Below, piece by piece: positions 28,542 to 37,909 of a DNA stretch of 64,000 bases (position 1 is the first letter of the stretch; each line of letters begins with the position of its first letter). Both the position numbers and the translations under genes were made by a program. The DNA comes from Bog-257 sp963834135 (GTDB lineage: Bacteria > Acidobacteriota > Terriglobia > Terriglobales > Acidobacteriaceae): positions 1-64,000 of the forward strand of contig CAWIAN010000005.1 in NCBI GenBank assembly GCA_963834135.1. The letters are read 5' to 3'. The notes under the pieces were generated by a model. The model worked only from the letters and a program-made list of their open reading frames with translations, had not been told where the DNA came from and searched no databases.

Positions 28542-30048
28542 AGTGCACTCGGCGTAACACGAAGTAGACCTCGCGCTCAAAGACTGCCCGCTTGTATAAG
28601 TAGTACCCGTCAGAAAAGTGAACCAGCTCATAGCCGCGAGTAGTAAGTTGCGGGAGGCCGGTTTGCAGCATCAACTGTGGATCCTGGCTGTAAGCCACGA
28701 TATATTCCGGCTGTACGCGCTCCAGCTCTTCGACATTGAGAGATGTTCCAGCCAACGGTGCGCCGTGGTGGAAATATGCCGTTGGCAAGTTGGCAAAGAT
28801 ATTGTGGTCAAAGTATGCTTGAACACCGACCACGCCAAATAGAAAGCCGAACATAGGCGTCCGATCCGCGCCTACTGATCGTAAATATCGCGCCGCGTCT
28901 TCCGCTCCACTGTAGGGATACAAGTATTCACGTTGGATGACCACGGCCGCGTCCCAAATGTTGACCGCACAGAACACGATGAGGAGCGCTGCCATACTTC
29001 GCAACCCCCACTTTTGCTGCGGTGTCGCCGAACGTTGCTCTTCTTCAGTGGGCCATGCGATCCAAAATGCGGTAATTGCCGCAACCGATGCCGTAGCGTG
29101 GTGATGCGCCGCTCCGTGGATTACCGAATAAACGGCAATCATCGAGCCGACCGGCAAAGCAAAGACGAGAAAGCGTCGGCGAGTAAAGCACCACAGGCCC
29201 GTCAGCAGCACAAAGAGTAACGATGGCACGAAGAAGTCCAGGAAGGCTCCCGACATAACAGTTGTGAACTTCGTGAAGGGGGAAGCGATATTCATCTGCT
29301 GCTTCGCTACCTCCGACAGTTGGGCCATCTGCTTCTTCACCATGAATTCTTCTATATCCGGGGTCGGCTTCAAAATAATAACTAGAAAGATGAATGCGCA
29401 AACCAAAATCCCCGCACAAATGAAGTAGCGCCTGCGGAGCCTCTCGTCGAAGTCAGACCAGGACCGTTTCGCCTCAAGCACATAAAGCAAGCCGAAGCAT
29501 GCAGCCAGGATGGCGCCGTGCAGAATCAAGTTCGCCATCAATACCAGTACGAGTGTTACCCTTTCCGGACGGTGGACGTCTCGGAAGAAAATCGCCGCTG
29601 CGAAGCACAAAAGCGGCAACAGGTTATAAGGGCGCGCAATGACGGCATACTGGTAAATCAAGAAATACGTAAAGGCGAGCGGCCAACGTATGTACCAGGG
29701 AAAAGGCGCCTTAAAGAGTAGAACCGCCACACCCGCGATGGCAAATGCCGCTCCGATGTAGCTGATCGAGGCATAGCCGGCGTGAAACACATGCTGCGCA
29801 AGCCACAGGATCAAATGCCAAAGGCCGGGATGACCTTCGTAGCGTAACTCGTGAAAAAATAATGTCTTCAGATCGAGGTCGCGCGCAAGAAGCCAGGCCT
29901 GCGCTTCATCCGCCCATTTCTCGTGGTATCGGACGGTGAAAAGTACAACTCCGGAATAAGCCAGCAGCACGACGAAGTTGCCGATCTTCTCCCAGTTTTC
30001 TGGAGAACTGCTTAGCCCATCGGATCTCGGTAGAGCGCCCGTGTTCAT
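28498..30048 (-). CDS. Polytopic membrane protein with GT39-like N-terminus
   Basis: About 516 residues with ten or more helices. HEKWADEAQAWLLARDLDL after helix 1, then HELRYEGHPGLWHLILWLAQ, match the Asp/Glu-containing first loop of GT-C glycosyltransferases (PMT/ArnT-like). The C-terminal soluble domain contains IFANLPTAYFHHGAPLAGTSL. ATG 30048 overlaps the stop of the upstream paralogue gene (ATGA), so the two are translationally coupled and form the tail of the barrel-NHL-cytochrome operon. It may glycosylate a lipid or envelope protein; this is inference. A much longer upstream frame is open but overlaps the neighbour and lacks homology-like features. Confidence 0.72.
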   Translation of the reverse strand: MNTGALPRSDGLSSSPENWEKIGNFVVLLAYSGVVLFTVRYHEKWADEAQAWLLARDLDLKTLFFHELRYEGHPGLWHLILWLAQHVFHAGYASISYIGAAFAIAGVAVLLFKAPFPWYIRWPLAFTYFLIYQYAVIARPYNLLPLLCFAAAIFFRDVHRPERVTLVLVLMANLILHGAILAACFGLLYVLEAKRSWSDFDERLRRRYFICAGILVCAFIFLVIILKPTPDIEEFMVKKQMAQLSEVAKQQMNIASPFTKFTTVMSGAFLDFFVPSLLFVLLTGLWCFTRRRFLVFALPVGSMIAVYSVIHGAAHHHATASVAAITAFWIAWPTEEEQRSATPQQKWGLRSMAALLIVFCAVNIWDAAVVIQREYLYPYSGAEDAARYLRSVGADRTPMFGFLFGVVGVQAYFDHNIFANLPTAYFHHGAPLAGTSLNVEELERVQPEYIVAYSQDPQLMLQTGLPQLTTRGYELVHFSDGYYLYKRAVFEREVYFVLRRVHSTDDQTPQLIGPGK

Positions 30049-31526
30049 GGCTCGTGCTCTTGTCGCACCAGCACCACGGCAATGTCGTCGGAGTAGACTA
30101 CGGTAAATCCCGTTATCTTGGGAAGAGCCATTCCCATGAGGGAATTCTTCTCCAGTAGAATCGTGCGTGCATTGTTGAACGGTGCAAATGTTGAGTAATG
30201 TACCTCGGCATTCATCAGCTTCGCGTACTGCATATTGAATGCGGCGCCGTAGAGATCGGTGCGGCCGTCGATGGCTACCGGGTACTCGGGAAGATACCAG
30301 GCGAGAAAACCTCCCCATGGCAGCGTGTTGAATAAGGGCTGAGGGAGTTGGTGTTGGCGAATGTAGTCAGCCGCTCGAACAGGAAATGCACTGCCTATCT
30401 TTTCCACAAAGTCGACCCGTTTCCCAGGGCCGTAGTGGTGTCCGGCAATCGTCACGATTACCACCGCCAGAGCTAGCGCCGATCCGAATTGCCGCATGGC
30501 GACTCGGCTCGCTTGCTCGGAAGAAGTAGTTTCGGTAATGCTATTCGCGAGAACCGCGATCGCCACGACAATGACCAACCACGCGTCTCTCTGCGAGCGA
30601 AAAGCTAGCATTGCAAAGAAGGCTAGAAGACTAATCTGGAAGAAGTCACGGGATCGACGGATGCCCAGAGCCAGGAATGCCGTCATAACCAGTAGGAGCA
30701 ATACGTAATCCTGAGGACTGCGAAATCGCAGAGACTGGTAATTCGGCAGGTAATTGTCCACACCGCTGGTTAGTTTAGAGAAGAACAAACTATAAGGCTT
30801 TCCCCCGTAAGGCGTGATCAGCGTCGCCAGCAGCGACGCGCCGGTGGCTGCTCCGATCTGCTTAAGCGATTGAACGGCGTATTCCCGCTCAATAAGTCTT
30901 GTAGGTGACCCTAAGCACTCGAGAACACAAGCCGCTAAGAAGAGAAACAACACAACAACGCCGTAGACAAACTGTACGTCCAGATTCGACCACAGCAAGA
31001 AAAGTAGAGGAAGCCAATATAAAAATCCGGAATTGTGTGTCGCGCGGTACCGCATCAGGACGATCAGCATACCCGCGAGCGCCAGAAGTGAGCAGTAGAT
31101 AGGCAAAGGCTGCAGGCCAAGCAATAAATACTGCGCGATGATGGTTAGCGCTGCTGCGGTCCAGAAGCGTCCTCGTAACCCGCCTGCCAACAGGAAAACC
31201 ATCCCTCCCAATAACAGCTTGAGGCAAATGGCCGTCAAAAGCACGACGCGAAGCCCAATGAGCTGATATCCTGCGGCGATCGCGACATCGTAGAGCCATG
31301 AAGATGCTAACCAGGGCGACGTCGCCGATTGTGAGTACAATCCGCTGTGCGGTACGGCGTGGGTTTGCAGAATGCCGAGGCCGACGCGTAGATGCCACCA
31401 GAAATCGCCGTTTGTAATGCTCGTCAGGCAGCTCTGATGAACAGCTTCATAAACGGCGCCAAATGTCAGCGTGGCTGTGAGCGCCGCAATCCGCAATATG
31501 TCGGCGCTGGTAAGCTGCGGTCGCAA
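30045..31526 (-). CDS. Polytopic membrane protein, glycosyltransferase-C-like (paralogue 2)
   Basis: 493 residues, about eleven helices. It mirrors paralogue 1 at 27060: NGDFWWHLRVGLGIL, PHSGLYSQSATSPWLASSWLYDV, LLFLLWSNLDVQFVYGV, RSQRDAWLVIVVAI and PWGGFLAWYLPEYPVAIDGR. The start is TTG three bases after the stop of the 12-haem cytochrome gene, with AGGAAG inside that gene's end, so it is coupled to the cytochrome. The next gene overlaps it by ATGA. Whether it serves surface glycan synthesis or the cytochrome complex is unknown; operon position argues for a role connected with the cytochromes. Confidence 0.72.
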   Translation of the reverse strand: MRPQLTSADILRIAALTATLTFGAVYEAVHQSCLTSITNGDFWWHLRVGLGILQTHAVPHSGLYSQSATSPWLASSWLYDVAIAAGYQLIGLRVVLLTAICLKLLLGGMVFLLAGGLRGRFWTAAALTIIAQYLLLGLQPLPIYCSLLALAGMLIVLMRYRATHNSGFLYWLPLLFLLWSNLDVQFVYGVVVLFLFLAACVLECLGSPTRLIEREYAVQSLKQIGAATGASLLATLITPYGGKPYSLFFSKLTSGVDNYLPNYQSLRFRSPQDYVLLLLVMTAFLALGIRRSRDFFQISLLAFFAMLAFRSQRDAWLVIVVAIAVLANSITETTSSEQASRVAMRQFGSALALAVVIVTIAGHHYGPGKRVDFVEKIGSAFPVRAADYIRQHQLPQPLFNTLPWGGFLAWYLPEYPVAIDGRTDLYGAAFNMQYAKLMNAEVHYSTFAPFNNARTILLEKNSLMGMALPKITGFTVVYSDDIAVVLVRQEHEP

Positions 31527-31529
31527 GGA

Positions 31530-33455
31530 CTACTTCCTTTTGGCGCCTCTAGGGCTGCCCATCATGGAATTGGTGATTGTTCCATCCGGATTGTGAGCGA
31601 CTTGGTGGCAGGTTAGAACGCAGGTATTACCGGCGCGGCTATAGGAAATTGGCGACCCATTATTCGAGCCCACTACATTTACGTCGAAATTCACTAATCG
31701 CTCTCCGCTCACGTAGGCGGATGTCGCTCCCATGCCATGCGCCGTGTGGCAAACCGAACAAGTAAACCCTTGTTGACCGACATGCGAGTTATGTTGATTC
31801 CAACTCGCATTCGCCAAGACATTTGTTAAGTCGTGACACTTGCCGCATAGAGCATAGGGACCATTCACGCTCAGATCAGGATTTGGGAAGGTGTTCGTTA
31901 CCAGACCACCGGGAGTAGAGGCCTGGCTGAACTGATAGTTGCGTTCGAGGATATGCGAGTAACGCGATCCGTGTGGTCCATTTGGACCATTACCGCCAAA
32001 CTCGCGATTGTCGTCACTGTTATGGCAATCACTACAGAAGATGCGCGGGCCGGTGGTCCGTCCGGAGTCCTGTCCGCTTATCGTGAGCATATTGTTCAGC
32101 AAGCTTGGTTGCGGCAGAGGGCTGCTGCGGTCGTGGAACACCGGATGGCTGGAAGTCGCTGTCGGACTAAACTCAGGAATCACATTGAGGAAGTCAGGGT
32201 TTGCGACCTCGCGCATCGGGGCATAACCATAAATGATGAGCCTCTGTTTGCCGGGGCCGGTTCCGTGGCATCGCAGGCAATTTTCATATTGATTGACCGC
32301 CGGAATGAGCGGCGTAATTCCATCGAGAGCGCTGATACCTTCTACACCAGCTTGCGATGGACGAATGGCAGGCGGCGCTCCAAAGGTAACTACTTGAGCT
32401 GAAGCATGCGGGCTGTGGCAATCGACGCAGGTCGAGTGCCGGTTGTTCGAGAGCACTCCAGGCTCAGCTTCATCGTGCGCGTTGTTCCCTGACGGCAAGG
32501 GATGAGCCGTCTTGGAGAACTCGGCCATAATGTTGGGTGCCGCCGGCGATAGATAGGTGCCACCGTTGTGGCACGTCATGCAATTCTGCGTCCCAATATC
32601 AACACCGGGCGCGGGCGGAGTCGCCGCCCTCAACAGACGCGCCGGCCCATTGGCATTATGATCGGTATGGCATGACGAGCAGGAGTTCTGGGTCACTGTT
32701 GGATAAGAGCCCACATGGGCCTCTGTCGCCACACGATTCGTCGCAGTGTTGTGAATGCTGCTGGCCCATCCCGCCAGTAAGTTCGTCTGACCTTGAATTA
32801 CGCGGTTCGGGTCGTGGCAGGCCAGACACATCTGGCCGCTTGAACTGTCGCGAACCAGAAAAGTTTGGGCGATCTGATCTGTATTTTGAACGTGAGGATC
32901 GTGGCAACTGGTGCATTCGATGTTGCCATTAATCAATTTCACTTTTTGTAGAGGATCGGCCGTTCTGCCTTGTGCCACAAGTGAGGCCACAAGGTCGGGT
33001 GCGTCTTTCATCGGCAGTATCAGGCTGAATGGATGCGAACTGGTCAGATCGGTTCCGAAAGAGTCCCCCTGGGAGAAGTTGCCGGTCATCGGAATCTTGC
33101 CGTAAGGCACGGATTGCCCAACCGCAACTGTGCCGTCATGACAACTTAGACAGAGACTACTGGTCACTCCCAGCGGCGGCTTCGTGTTTCCCGTTTCATG
33201 ATAGGTGGTGCTGGTGTATGGGTTGTAGCTGGCCTGCGACAGGGTTTGAGCCCATAGAGGGGTTACTCCGCCCAAGCCGCTGTGCGGCGCGTGGCAAAAC
33301 GTGCAGGAAGCGTTGCCCGATGGCAGGTAGATTGACGAGCCACTACCCACTGTCAAATTGTGCATTCCCAATACATCGCCGCTATATTGCTGAGAAAAAG
33401 CCGCACCGGTTGCCAGCAGCAGGACAGCAGCAGTTATGCTCAGGAGAAATTTCAC
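31530..33455 (-). CDS. Multihaem c-type cytochrome, 11 CXXCH plus one CX3CH
   Basis: 641 residues with a signal peptide (FLLSITAAVLLLATGAAFSQ). I count eleven CXXCH sites: CTFCH, CLSCH, CTSCH, CLACH, CSSCH, CMTCH, CVDCH, CLRCH, CSDCH, CGKCH and CSVCH. A last CVLTCH has three residues between cysteines. Most sites follow the doubled-CXXCH domain pattern (CHAPHSG, CHDPH, CHSPHA). It is an exported electron-transfer protein; haem attachment would use CcsB-ResB. The start is GTG with AGGAG, overlapping the NHL gene stop (GTGA, 33452-33455). With the barrel and NHL genes upstream it probably forms part of an outer-membrane conduit. Cell-surface versus periplasmic side is not determined. Confidence 0.9.
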   Translation of the reverse strand: MKFLLSITAAVLLLATGAAFSQQYSGDVLGMHNLTVGSGSSIYLPSGNASCTFCHAPHSGLGGVTPLWAQTLSQASYNPYTSTTYHETGNTKPPLGVTSSLCLSCHDGTVAVGQSVPYGKIPMTGNFSQGDSFGTDLTSSHPFSLILPMKDAPDLVASLVAQGRTADPLQKVKLINGNIECTSCHDPHVQNTDQIAQTFLVRDSSSGQMCLACHDPNRVIQGQTNLLAGWASSIHNTATNRVATEAHVGSYPTVTQNSCSSCHTDHNANGPARLLRAATPPAPGVDIGTQNCMTCHNGGTYLSPAAPNIMAEFSKTAHPLPSGNNAHDEAEPGVLSNNRHSTCVDCHSPHASAQVVTFGAPPAIRPSQAGVEGISALDGITPLIPAVNQYENCLRCHGTGPGKQRLIIYGYAPMREVANPDFLNVIPEFSPTATSSHPVFHDRSSPLPQPSLLNNMLTISGQDSGRTTGPRIFCSDCHNSDDNREFGGNGPNGPHGSRYSHILERNYQFSQASTPGGLVTNTFPNPDLSVNGPYALCGKCHDLTNVLANASWNQHNSHVGQQGFTCSVCHTAHGMGATSAYVSGERLVNFDVNVVGSNNGSPISYSRAGNTCVLTCHQVAHNPDGTITNSMMGSPRGAKRK

Positions 33456-34555
33456 GGCTTTTTCTCCTCGGCTTGTTTGGGCAATCCCTGATAGTGGTAA
33501 ACCTGTACTCGACGGTTATAAGAATCGACAACATACACGCGATCGCTACTGTCGATCTGCAATCCGGTTGGTAGTTGAAACTCGCCTGGTCCTGCGCCTT
33601 TCTGTCCAAAGTAATACAACAACTGGCCCTCGCGATTGAAAACCTGTACCGTGCTCCACGCTCCGTCGACCACGTAAAGGTGTCCTTCAGAATCGAAGCC
33701 GATCCCTTTTGGCCGAAACATCCAGCCGGATCCGTCTCCGAGTTTTCCAATGGAGTAGCGGAAGGTGCCTGAGCGGTCGAGTACTTGCACGCGGAAGTTC
33801 ATGGCATCCACAACGGCAAGTTCGTCGCCGTGCAGACGAAGTTCTGTCGGGTAGTTAAATTCACCGTCGCCGGTACCCGCCTTCCCAATACTTTGCAGGA
33901 CGCTGCCCTGCATATCTGTAACGAAGATCTTGTTGCGAAGTGTGTCGGTGATATAAATACGCTGCGCTGCCGAGTCCACGGCAATGCCGGTGGGACGCTT
34001 GAAATATCCTTCGCCGCCTTTCAGGCTGCCGATAGCGCGCTTAAACTTGCCGTTGGCATCCCACACAAAAACCTTGCCGGCCTCGGAATCGGTGACATAG
34101 ATATTGTCCTGCGCATCCACGGCGACGCACTGCGGAGTCAGGGTAAAATCCTTGTCTTTTTCACGTCGCGTCAGGAACTTGTATTTCTGCTGGGTGAAAT
34201 CAAAGATGTGCACGCCATTGGCGCCGGGATCAGTCACGATGATGCGCCCGCGCGAATCCGTCGTCACGCTGTAGGGATTGACCATGTAACGGAAGTCGGG
34301 CTCGCCGATGGCGATGTCGACCAGCTTGGTCCAGAAGGTTCGCTTGGGCTTAACCTCGCGCTCCAGGCTGAAGCTGCGTTCCCAGGTCAGCTTGCGGCCG
34401 CCTTCCAGCAGAAGAACAGGTCCGGAGACCTGTAGCGAAGAGTCTTTGGAATGTTTTCCCGCCCATGCTGGAGCGAGCAGCAGCGTGGCCACAGCGGCAC
34501 CGGCCACAGCTCTTCGGATTGTCTGGCCCACCCGGGTTAGAAGAAATCGAACCAT
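33452..34555 (-). CDS. Exported NHL-repeat beta-propeller protein (cytochrome-associated)
   Basis: 367 residues. The signal sequence (AVAGAAVATLLLAPAWAG) is followed by a propeller of about six NHL blades with recurring patterns such as NPYSVTTDSRGRIIVTDPGANGVHIFD, RPTGIAVDSAAQRIYITDT, RPKGIGFDSEGHLYVVDG and LPTGLQIDSSDRVYVVDSYNRRVQVY. NHL propellers are binding scaffolds and frequently co-occur with multihaem cytochromes. Its start lies 19 bases inside the barrel gene and its stop overlaps the cytochrome start, so the three are tightly coupled. It is homologous in plan to the NHL protein at 39254-40516. Confidence 0.88.
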   Translation of the reverse strand: MVRFLLTRVGQTIRRAVAGAAVATLLLAPAWAGKHSKDSSLQVSGPVLLLEGGRKLTWERSFSLEREVKPKRTFWTKLVDIAIGEPDFRYMVNPYSVTTDSRGRIIVTDPGANGVHIFDFTQQKYKFLTRREKDKDFTLTPQCVAVDAQDNIYVTDSEAGKVFVWDANGKFKRAIGSLKGGEGYFKRPTGIAVDSAAQRIYITDTLRNKIFVTDMQGSVLQSIGKAGTGDGEFNYPTELRLHGDELAVVDAMNFRVQVLDRSGTFRYSIGKLGDGSGWMFRPKGIGFDSEGHLYVVDGAWSTVQVFNREGQLLYYFGQKGAGPGEFQLPTGLQIDSSDRVYVVDSYNRRVQVYHYQGLPKQAEEKKP

Positions 34556-36399
34556 CGCGAGATTCCGCCGTAATATGACGTGACAGTGCCGGGAGCAATT
34601 CCTGTAGCACTGATGCCCTGCGTAAAACGGGTTGCTCCCGCCAGCAGGCTGATGCGGCGTAAACGGTACTGCAACTGGGTATAGAAAATGTCAGTATTGT
34701 TGTTCGAGTATATGCTGTTGCTCAAAGTATTGCTGTAAGAGCGGCTATAGGTTGCGGTCAGTATCATTCGGCGAACCGGTGTCCAGGAGAGTCCTCCGCC
34801 GTAACTCGTGGCGTTGTACGCAATAATGTTTGCAAGGTCCTCGCCTGGTGTGGGAGGCAAGGGCAAAATTCCAGCCGCGGTCAGAATGGAATTACCGGTA
34901 CCGCTGCTGTAGTTTGCCGTCGCGGAAATAGAGCGATAGCTTAAGCTGGTTGAGAATCCCATGCTGCTATTGGTGGAATCCTTATCGCTCGAGAGCCCGC
35001 TGTGGTTTCCGTTGAATGCTAATGTCCACTGCACCCGCGGACTGACTTTTCTGTGAACATTCGCATTGTAGTAGTAGTAGGAAGTTGTATCCGTAATCAG
35101 GACCGATTGGACATTCTGTGCATAGCTGAGGGAGCCGGATGTTTCCCACAAGCCAAATCGATGAAAATAATTGACGGTCCCAATAAATCCAACATTGTTA
35201 TTGCCGGCTGCGCTGTATCCATCCACGATGCCGGCTGAGAAGCTGAACATGTCAAAGAGCTTCTTGTTGTAATTCAACATGCCGCTAACGAATGTTCCGG
35301 AATAAGTTGTGCCGTAGTAGTGCTGATCGTAGTAGCTGACGAATGCATTGCTGGACAGACTGTTGGTCAATTGGTACCCCACCCCTCCTCCTGCCGTCAT
35401 CGAGTATGAGTTCGACCCGAGATTAATGACCGGCAGCGGGGTAGAGCCATTGTTGTTGACCAATCCTTGGATGAAGTAGCCAGAGAGATTGTTGGTATAG
35501 GACTGGGTTGCATACAACGAGAGCCGTTGCTCAGGGTGAAAATTGACGCCGGCTGTTTCGATGTCGGCGTTGTAACTGGACGTCGTCGGGTTAGTGAAGG
35601 AGCCCCCAGAGAAGTCCGTCGCATAATCTGAGTGCGTATAGCTGGCATACATAGACCCGCTCCACCACGGCAGATTGCGGGATGTCGATATTCCCATGTC
35701 CTGACCGCTGCTGTGAGTCAGATCGTCGTTGATGCCGCCTCCCGAGAGGAATTCAGGAAACAGTGATTCCGACTTCGTATGATCGTAGTAAGCGTTGAAC
35801 AGGAAACCTGACCACTTGTAGGACGAGCGTACGTTGAACAGATCTAAGGTGTTCGAGGACTCCTGGTCCGTGCCGTACAGCGTCCCGCTTCCGCTGCCGC
35901 GCTGATATCCAACTGAGAGCGTCGGCCATCCCGGAAACAGCGCGCTCCAATTGATGTTGAATCCCTGTCCATTGCCCTGTGTGGTGAAGTTCGGTACGCC
36001 TTGCAAGCCAAGAGTTCCCGTGCTGTTGTAGTCGTAGTGGTAGCCAACCGATCCGGGAAAACGGCTGCCGGTAAAAAGATTGGCATTGGCTGCGACGCCG
36101 CTCGCGTCGGTCAGCGACTGATAGTCCGAATCGGCCTTCGACTGGTTGTAGTAGGGAGTGATAGTGAAATTCAGAAAGTTAGGACTGTAGTAATAGCCGT
36201 TAACCGCTCCGCTGGCACCGAGTTCAATCCCGTGATTGGAGGAGGTTTCGTTACCATAATCCCCGGCATAGCCGAAGTTGAACAGGCCGCCCGCGTTCAT
36301 GTGAGTGTTCTCACCGATTTGGACTTGAGCCGGGGCCAGAGGCGCCAGCAACAACAGCATAAGCGCCAACCAACCGATTTTGTCACCCAACTTCTTCAC
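34537..36399 (-). CDS. Outer-membrane beta-barrel, porin-cytochrome type candidate
   Basis: 620 residues: a signal peptide (WLALMLLLLAPLAPAQ), then a Tyr/Ser/Asn-rich sequence with alternating amphipathic strands throughout (e.g. SFSAGIVDGYSAAGNNNVGF, WETSGSLSYAQNV), and a terminal SRWFDFF whose final Phe fits the Bam-recognition signal. No cysteines or catalytic motif are apparent. Length is close to MtrB/OmbB-type barrels (about 600-700 residues) that sheath multihaem cytochromes, and the next genes encode an NHL propeller and a 12-haem cytochrome. The family itself is not recognised, so an adhesin or generic porin is possible. The start is GTG after AAGGG. Confidence 0.8.
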   Translation of the reverse strand: MKKLGDKIGWLALMLLLLAPLAPAQVQIGENTHMNAGGLFNFGYAGDYGNETSSNHGIELGASGAVNGYYYSPNFLNFTITPYYNQSKADSDYQSLTDASGVAANANLFTGSRFPGSVGYHYDYNSTGTLGLQGVPNFTTQGNGQGFNINWSALFPGWPTLSVGYQRGSGSGTLYGTDQESSNTLDLFNVRSSYKWSGFLFNAYYDHTKSESLFPEFLSGGGINDDLTHSSGQDMGISTSRNLPWWSGSMYASYTHSDYATDFSGGSFTNPTTSSYNADIETAGVNFHPEQRLSLYATQSYTNNLSGYFIQGLVNNNGSTPLPVINLGSNSYSMTAGGGVGYQLTNSLSSNAFVSYYDQHYYGTTYSGTFVSGMLNYNKKLFDMFSFSAGIVDGYSAAGNNNVGFIGTVNYFHRFGLWETSGSLSYAQNVQSVLITDTTSYYYYNANVHRKVSPRVQWTLAFNGNHSGLSSDKDSTNSSMGFSTSLSYRSISATANYSSGTGNSILTAAGILPLPPTPGEDLANIIAYNATSYGGGLSWTPVRRMILTATYSRSYSNTLSNSIYSNNNTDIFYTQLQYRLRRISLLAGATRFTQGISATGIAPGTVTSYYGGISRWFDFF

Positions 36400-36863
36400 T
36401 GTGCAGCGCCCTTTCCGGGCCAGTCATTCACGCGCCATCTCCTGTTATGTATGGCAAGAATCTGACCAAAGCATGAGGAATGCTGCTGAACTTAACTCAC
36501 CTGTATTGAGCCGCTTAGCGCGCTTCCCCGTTACTGCTCTTACCGCTTCCGGCAAGGCTCTGGGGCATATCACTCAAAGCGAGTGAGGAATACCGCAACA
36601 GGTTCATTCATTGGGAGTAAGAAGAGAGGGTACGGCTGGAATCGGTCCGCTCGTCTCAAAAAATCAGGGGCTTATCGGCACGGCTGAAGCCGGGCTTTGA
36701 CACAAAGCTCACGTTGCAAGAGCTTTTCAGCATGCTGTTCCGCCGCGCCGTGCTGTGCTCGACAAAACGATGGGCCTTAGCCCCGGATATTCATGGGCTA
36801 AAGCCACAGTATTCGTCTAATTTTTAACCGGCATACAAAACCGGTTCTACTGTCCCGCTAGGT
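36400..36863. other. 464-bp intergenic region with repeat-like hairpins
   Basis: Upstream of the barrel operon and downstream of the SurA-like gene, so it should hold the operon promoter. An imperfect inverted repeat built on GGCCTTAGCCC/GGGCTAAAGCC (36773-36805) and a nearby GGCTGAAGCCGGGCT unit look like dispersed extragenic palindromes. AACCGG/CCGGTT arms (36826-36846) form another small hairpin. No gene is seen. Confidence 0.45.
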
Positions 36864-37886
36864 CTACACAACTTCGATCTTCGATTTTGCGCGAAGCTGC
36901 TTCGCCAAACTCACCCGTAGCTGCTCGTACTTCTCTTTCTGTAACTCGGTACGGAGCTCGCCCTTGACCTCGTCGTAGCTCTGCTTATGGGCGAGGGTAT
37001 GAGTATTCAACCGAACGATGGTGTAAGCCGTTTCGATCTGGATGAGACCGCTTACGTCCCCGGGCTTCATTGCCTTGAAAGCGGCGATGATTTGGGGAGG
37101 CAGCTTGTCGCTGGGCGCGACCTTGTGGTCGCCCATGTTGACCCGGTAATCGTCTTCGGAAATCTTCTCCGCCAGCAGACCGAATTCGTTGTAATTCTTC
37201 GTGGCTTTGGCCTGCTTCAGCGCGTCAGCGGCTTTCTTCTTCGCCTCGGCGGCTTGAGTTGGAGTCGGTTTAAGAGGCGGAATTACCGAAATGCTTTGGA
37301 AGGAGTAGGACTCGCCCATCTGAAAGCGCGCGCCGTTTTTGTCGTAATAGGCGCGAACCTCCGCCGGAGTCACCGCCGACTTATTGTCGACCTCCTGCTT
37401 TAGCAACTGATCGATGAGCATAGAGCGCTCAATCTGCATCCTCAATTGCTGTTCCGATCCGTGCATCTCGGCCAGCATGAATTGCTGGTACTGCTCGGGC
37501 GTTTCGAATTGCTTGCGGAAAGCGGCTTCGCCTGCGTCAATCTTGGCGGGAGGAATGGCCATCTTGCGGCGCAGAGCTTCCTGGTAAACCATCTCTTCGA
37601 AGATGATCATCTCCAGCGCCCCCTGCCGAATGCCGGCTTCCTGCGCCTTGGGGAAGCCATTGTGCTGCTTGGCATAGGGGAAGATGGCGTACATCTCGCG
37701 CAGAAGATCCTTGTCGGTCAGCACGGTGCCGTTGACCTTGGCCACCGCTTTACCGGTTGGCTGCAAAGTAGCCGTCTGGAATGCTGAGGTCTTGCCTGTC
37801 GTGGTCGGTGCGTGTGAGGCTACCTGGGCCACTGCCGGAGTGATCATTCCGGCCATAATGAGTGCGGTAATAAAGCTGTACTTCAT
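36864..37886 (-). CDS. SurA-like peptidyl-prolyl isomerase
   Basis: 340 residues: a signal peptide (ITALIMAGMITPAVAQ), a SurA_N-type helical domain (KVNGTVLTDKDLLREMYAIFP onward) and a parvulin-type domain around 190-320 (SFQSISVIPPLKP, ISEDDYRVNMGDHKV, MKPGDVSGLIQIETAYTIVRLN). The core PPIC signature is divergent: the usual HILxK is replaced by FQSISV, so isomerase activity is uncertain and a chaperone role more likely. GAGAGG lies four bases before the ATG. It sits between two sets of cytochrome/barrel genes, suggesting it helps fold the outer-membrane barrel or exported cytochromes. A terminator separates it from the upstream tetrahaem gene. Confidence 0.82.
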   Translation of the reverse strand: MKYSFITALIMAGMITPAVAQVASHAPTTTGKTSAFQTATLQPTGKAVAKVNGTVLTDKDLLREMYAIFPYAKQHNGFPKAQEAGIRQGALEMIIFEEMVYQEALRRKMAIPPAKIDAGEAAFRKQFETPEQYQQFMLAEMHGSEQQLRMQIERSMLIDQLLKQEVDNKSAVTPAEVRAYYDKNGARFQMGESYSFQSISVIPPLKPTPTQAAEAKKKAADALKQAKATKNYNEFGLLAEKISEDDYRVNMGDHKVAPSDKLPPQIIAAFKAMKPGDVSGLIQIETAYTIVRLNTHTLAHKQSYDEVKGELRTELQKEKYEQLRVSLAKQLRAKSKIEVV

Positions 37887-37909
37887 GATTCCTCTCAGCT
37901 TAAGTCCAC

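Noticed and set aside
30049..30318. Upstream extension of the GT39-like membrane protein
   Set aside because: It lies inside the neighbouring gene, has no homology-like character, and the ATGA overlap at 30045-30048 gives a better start.
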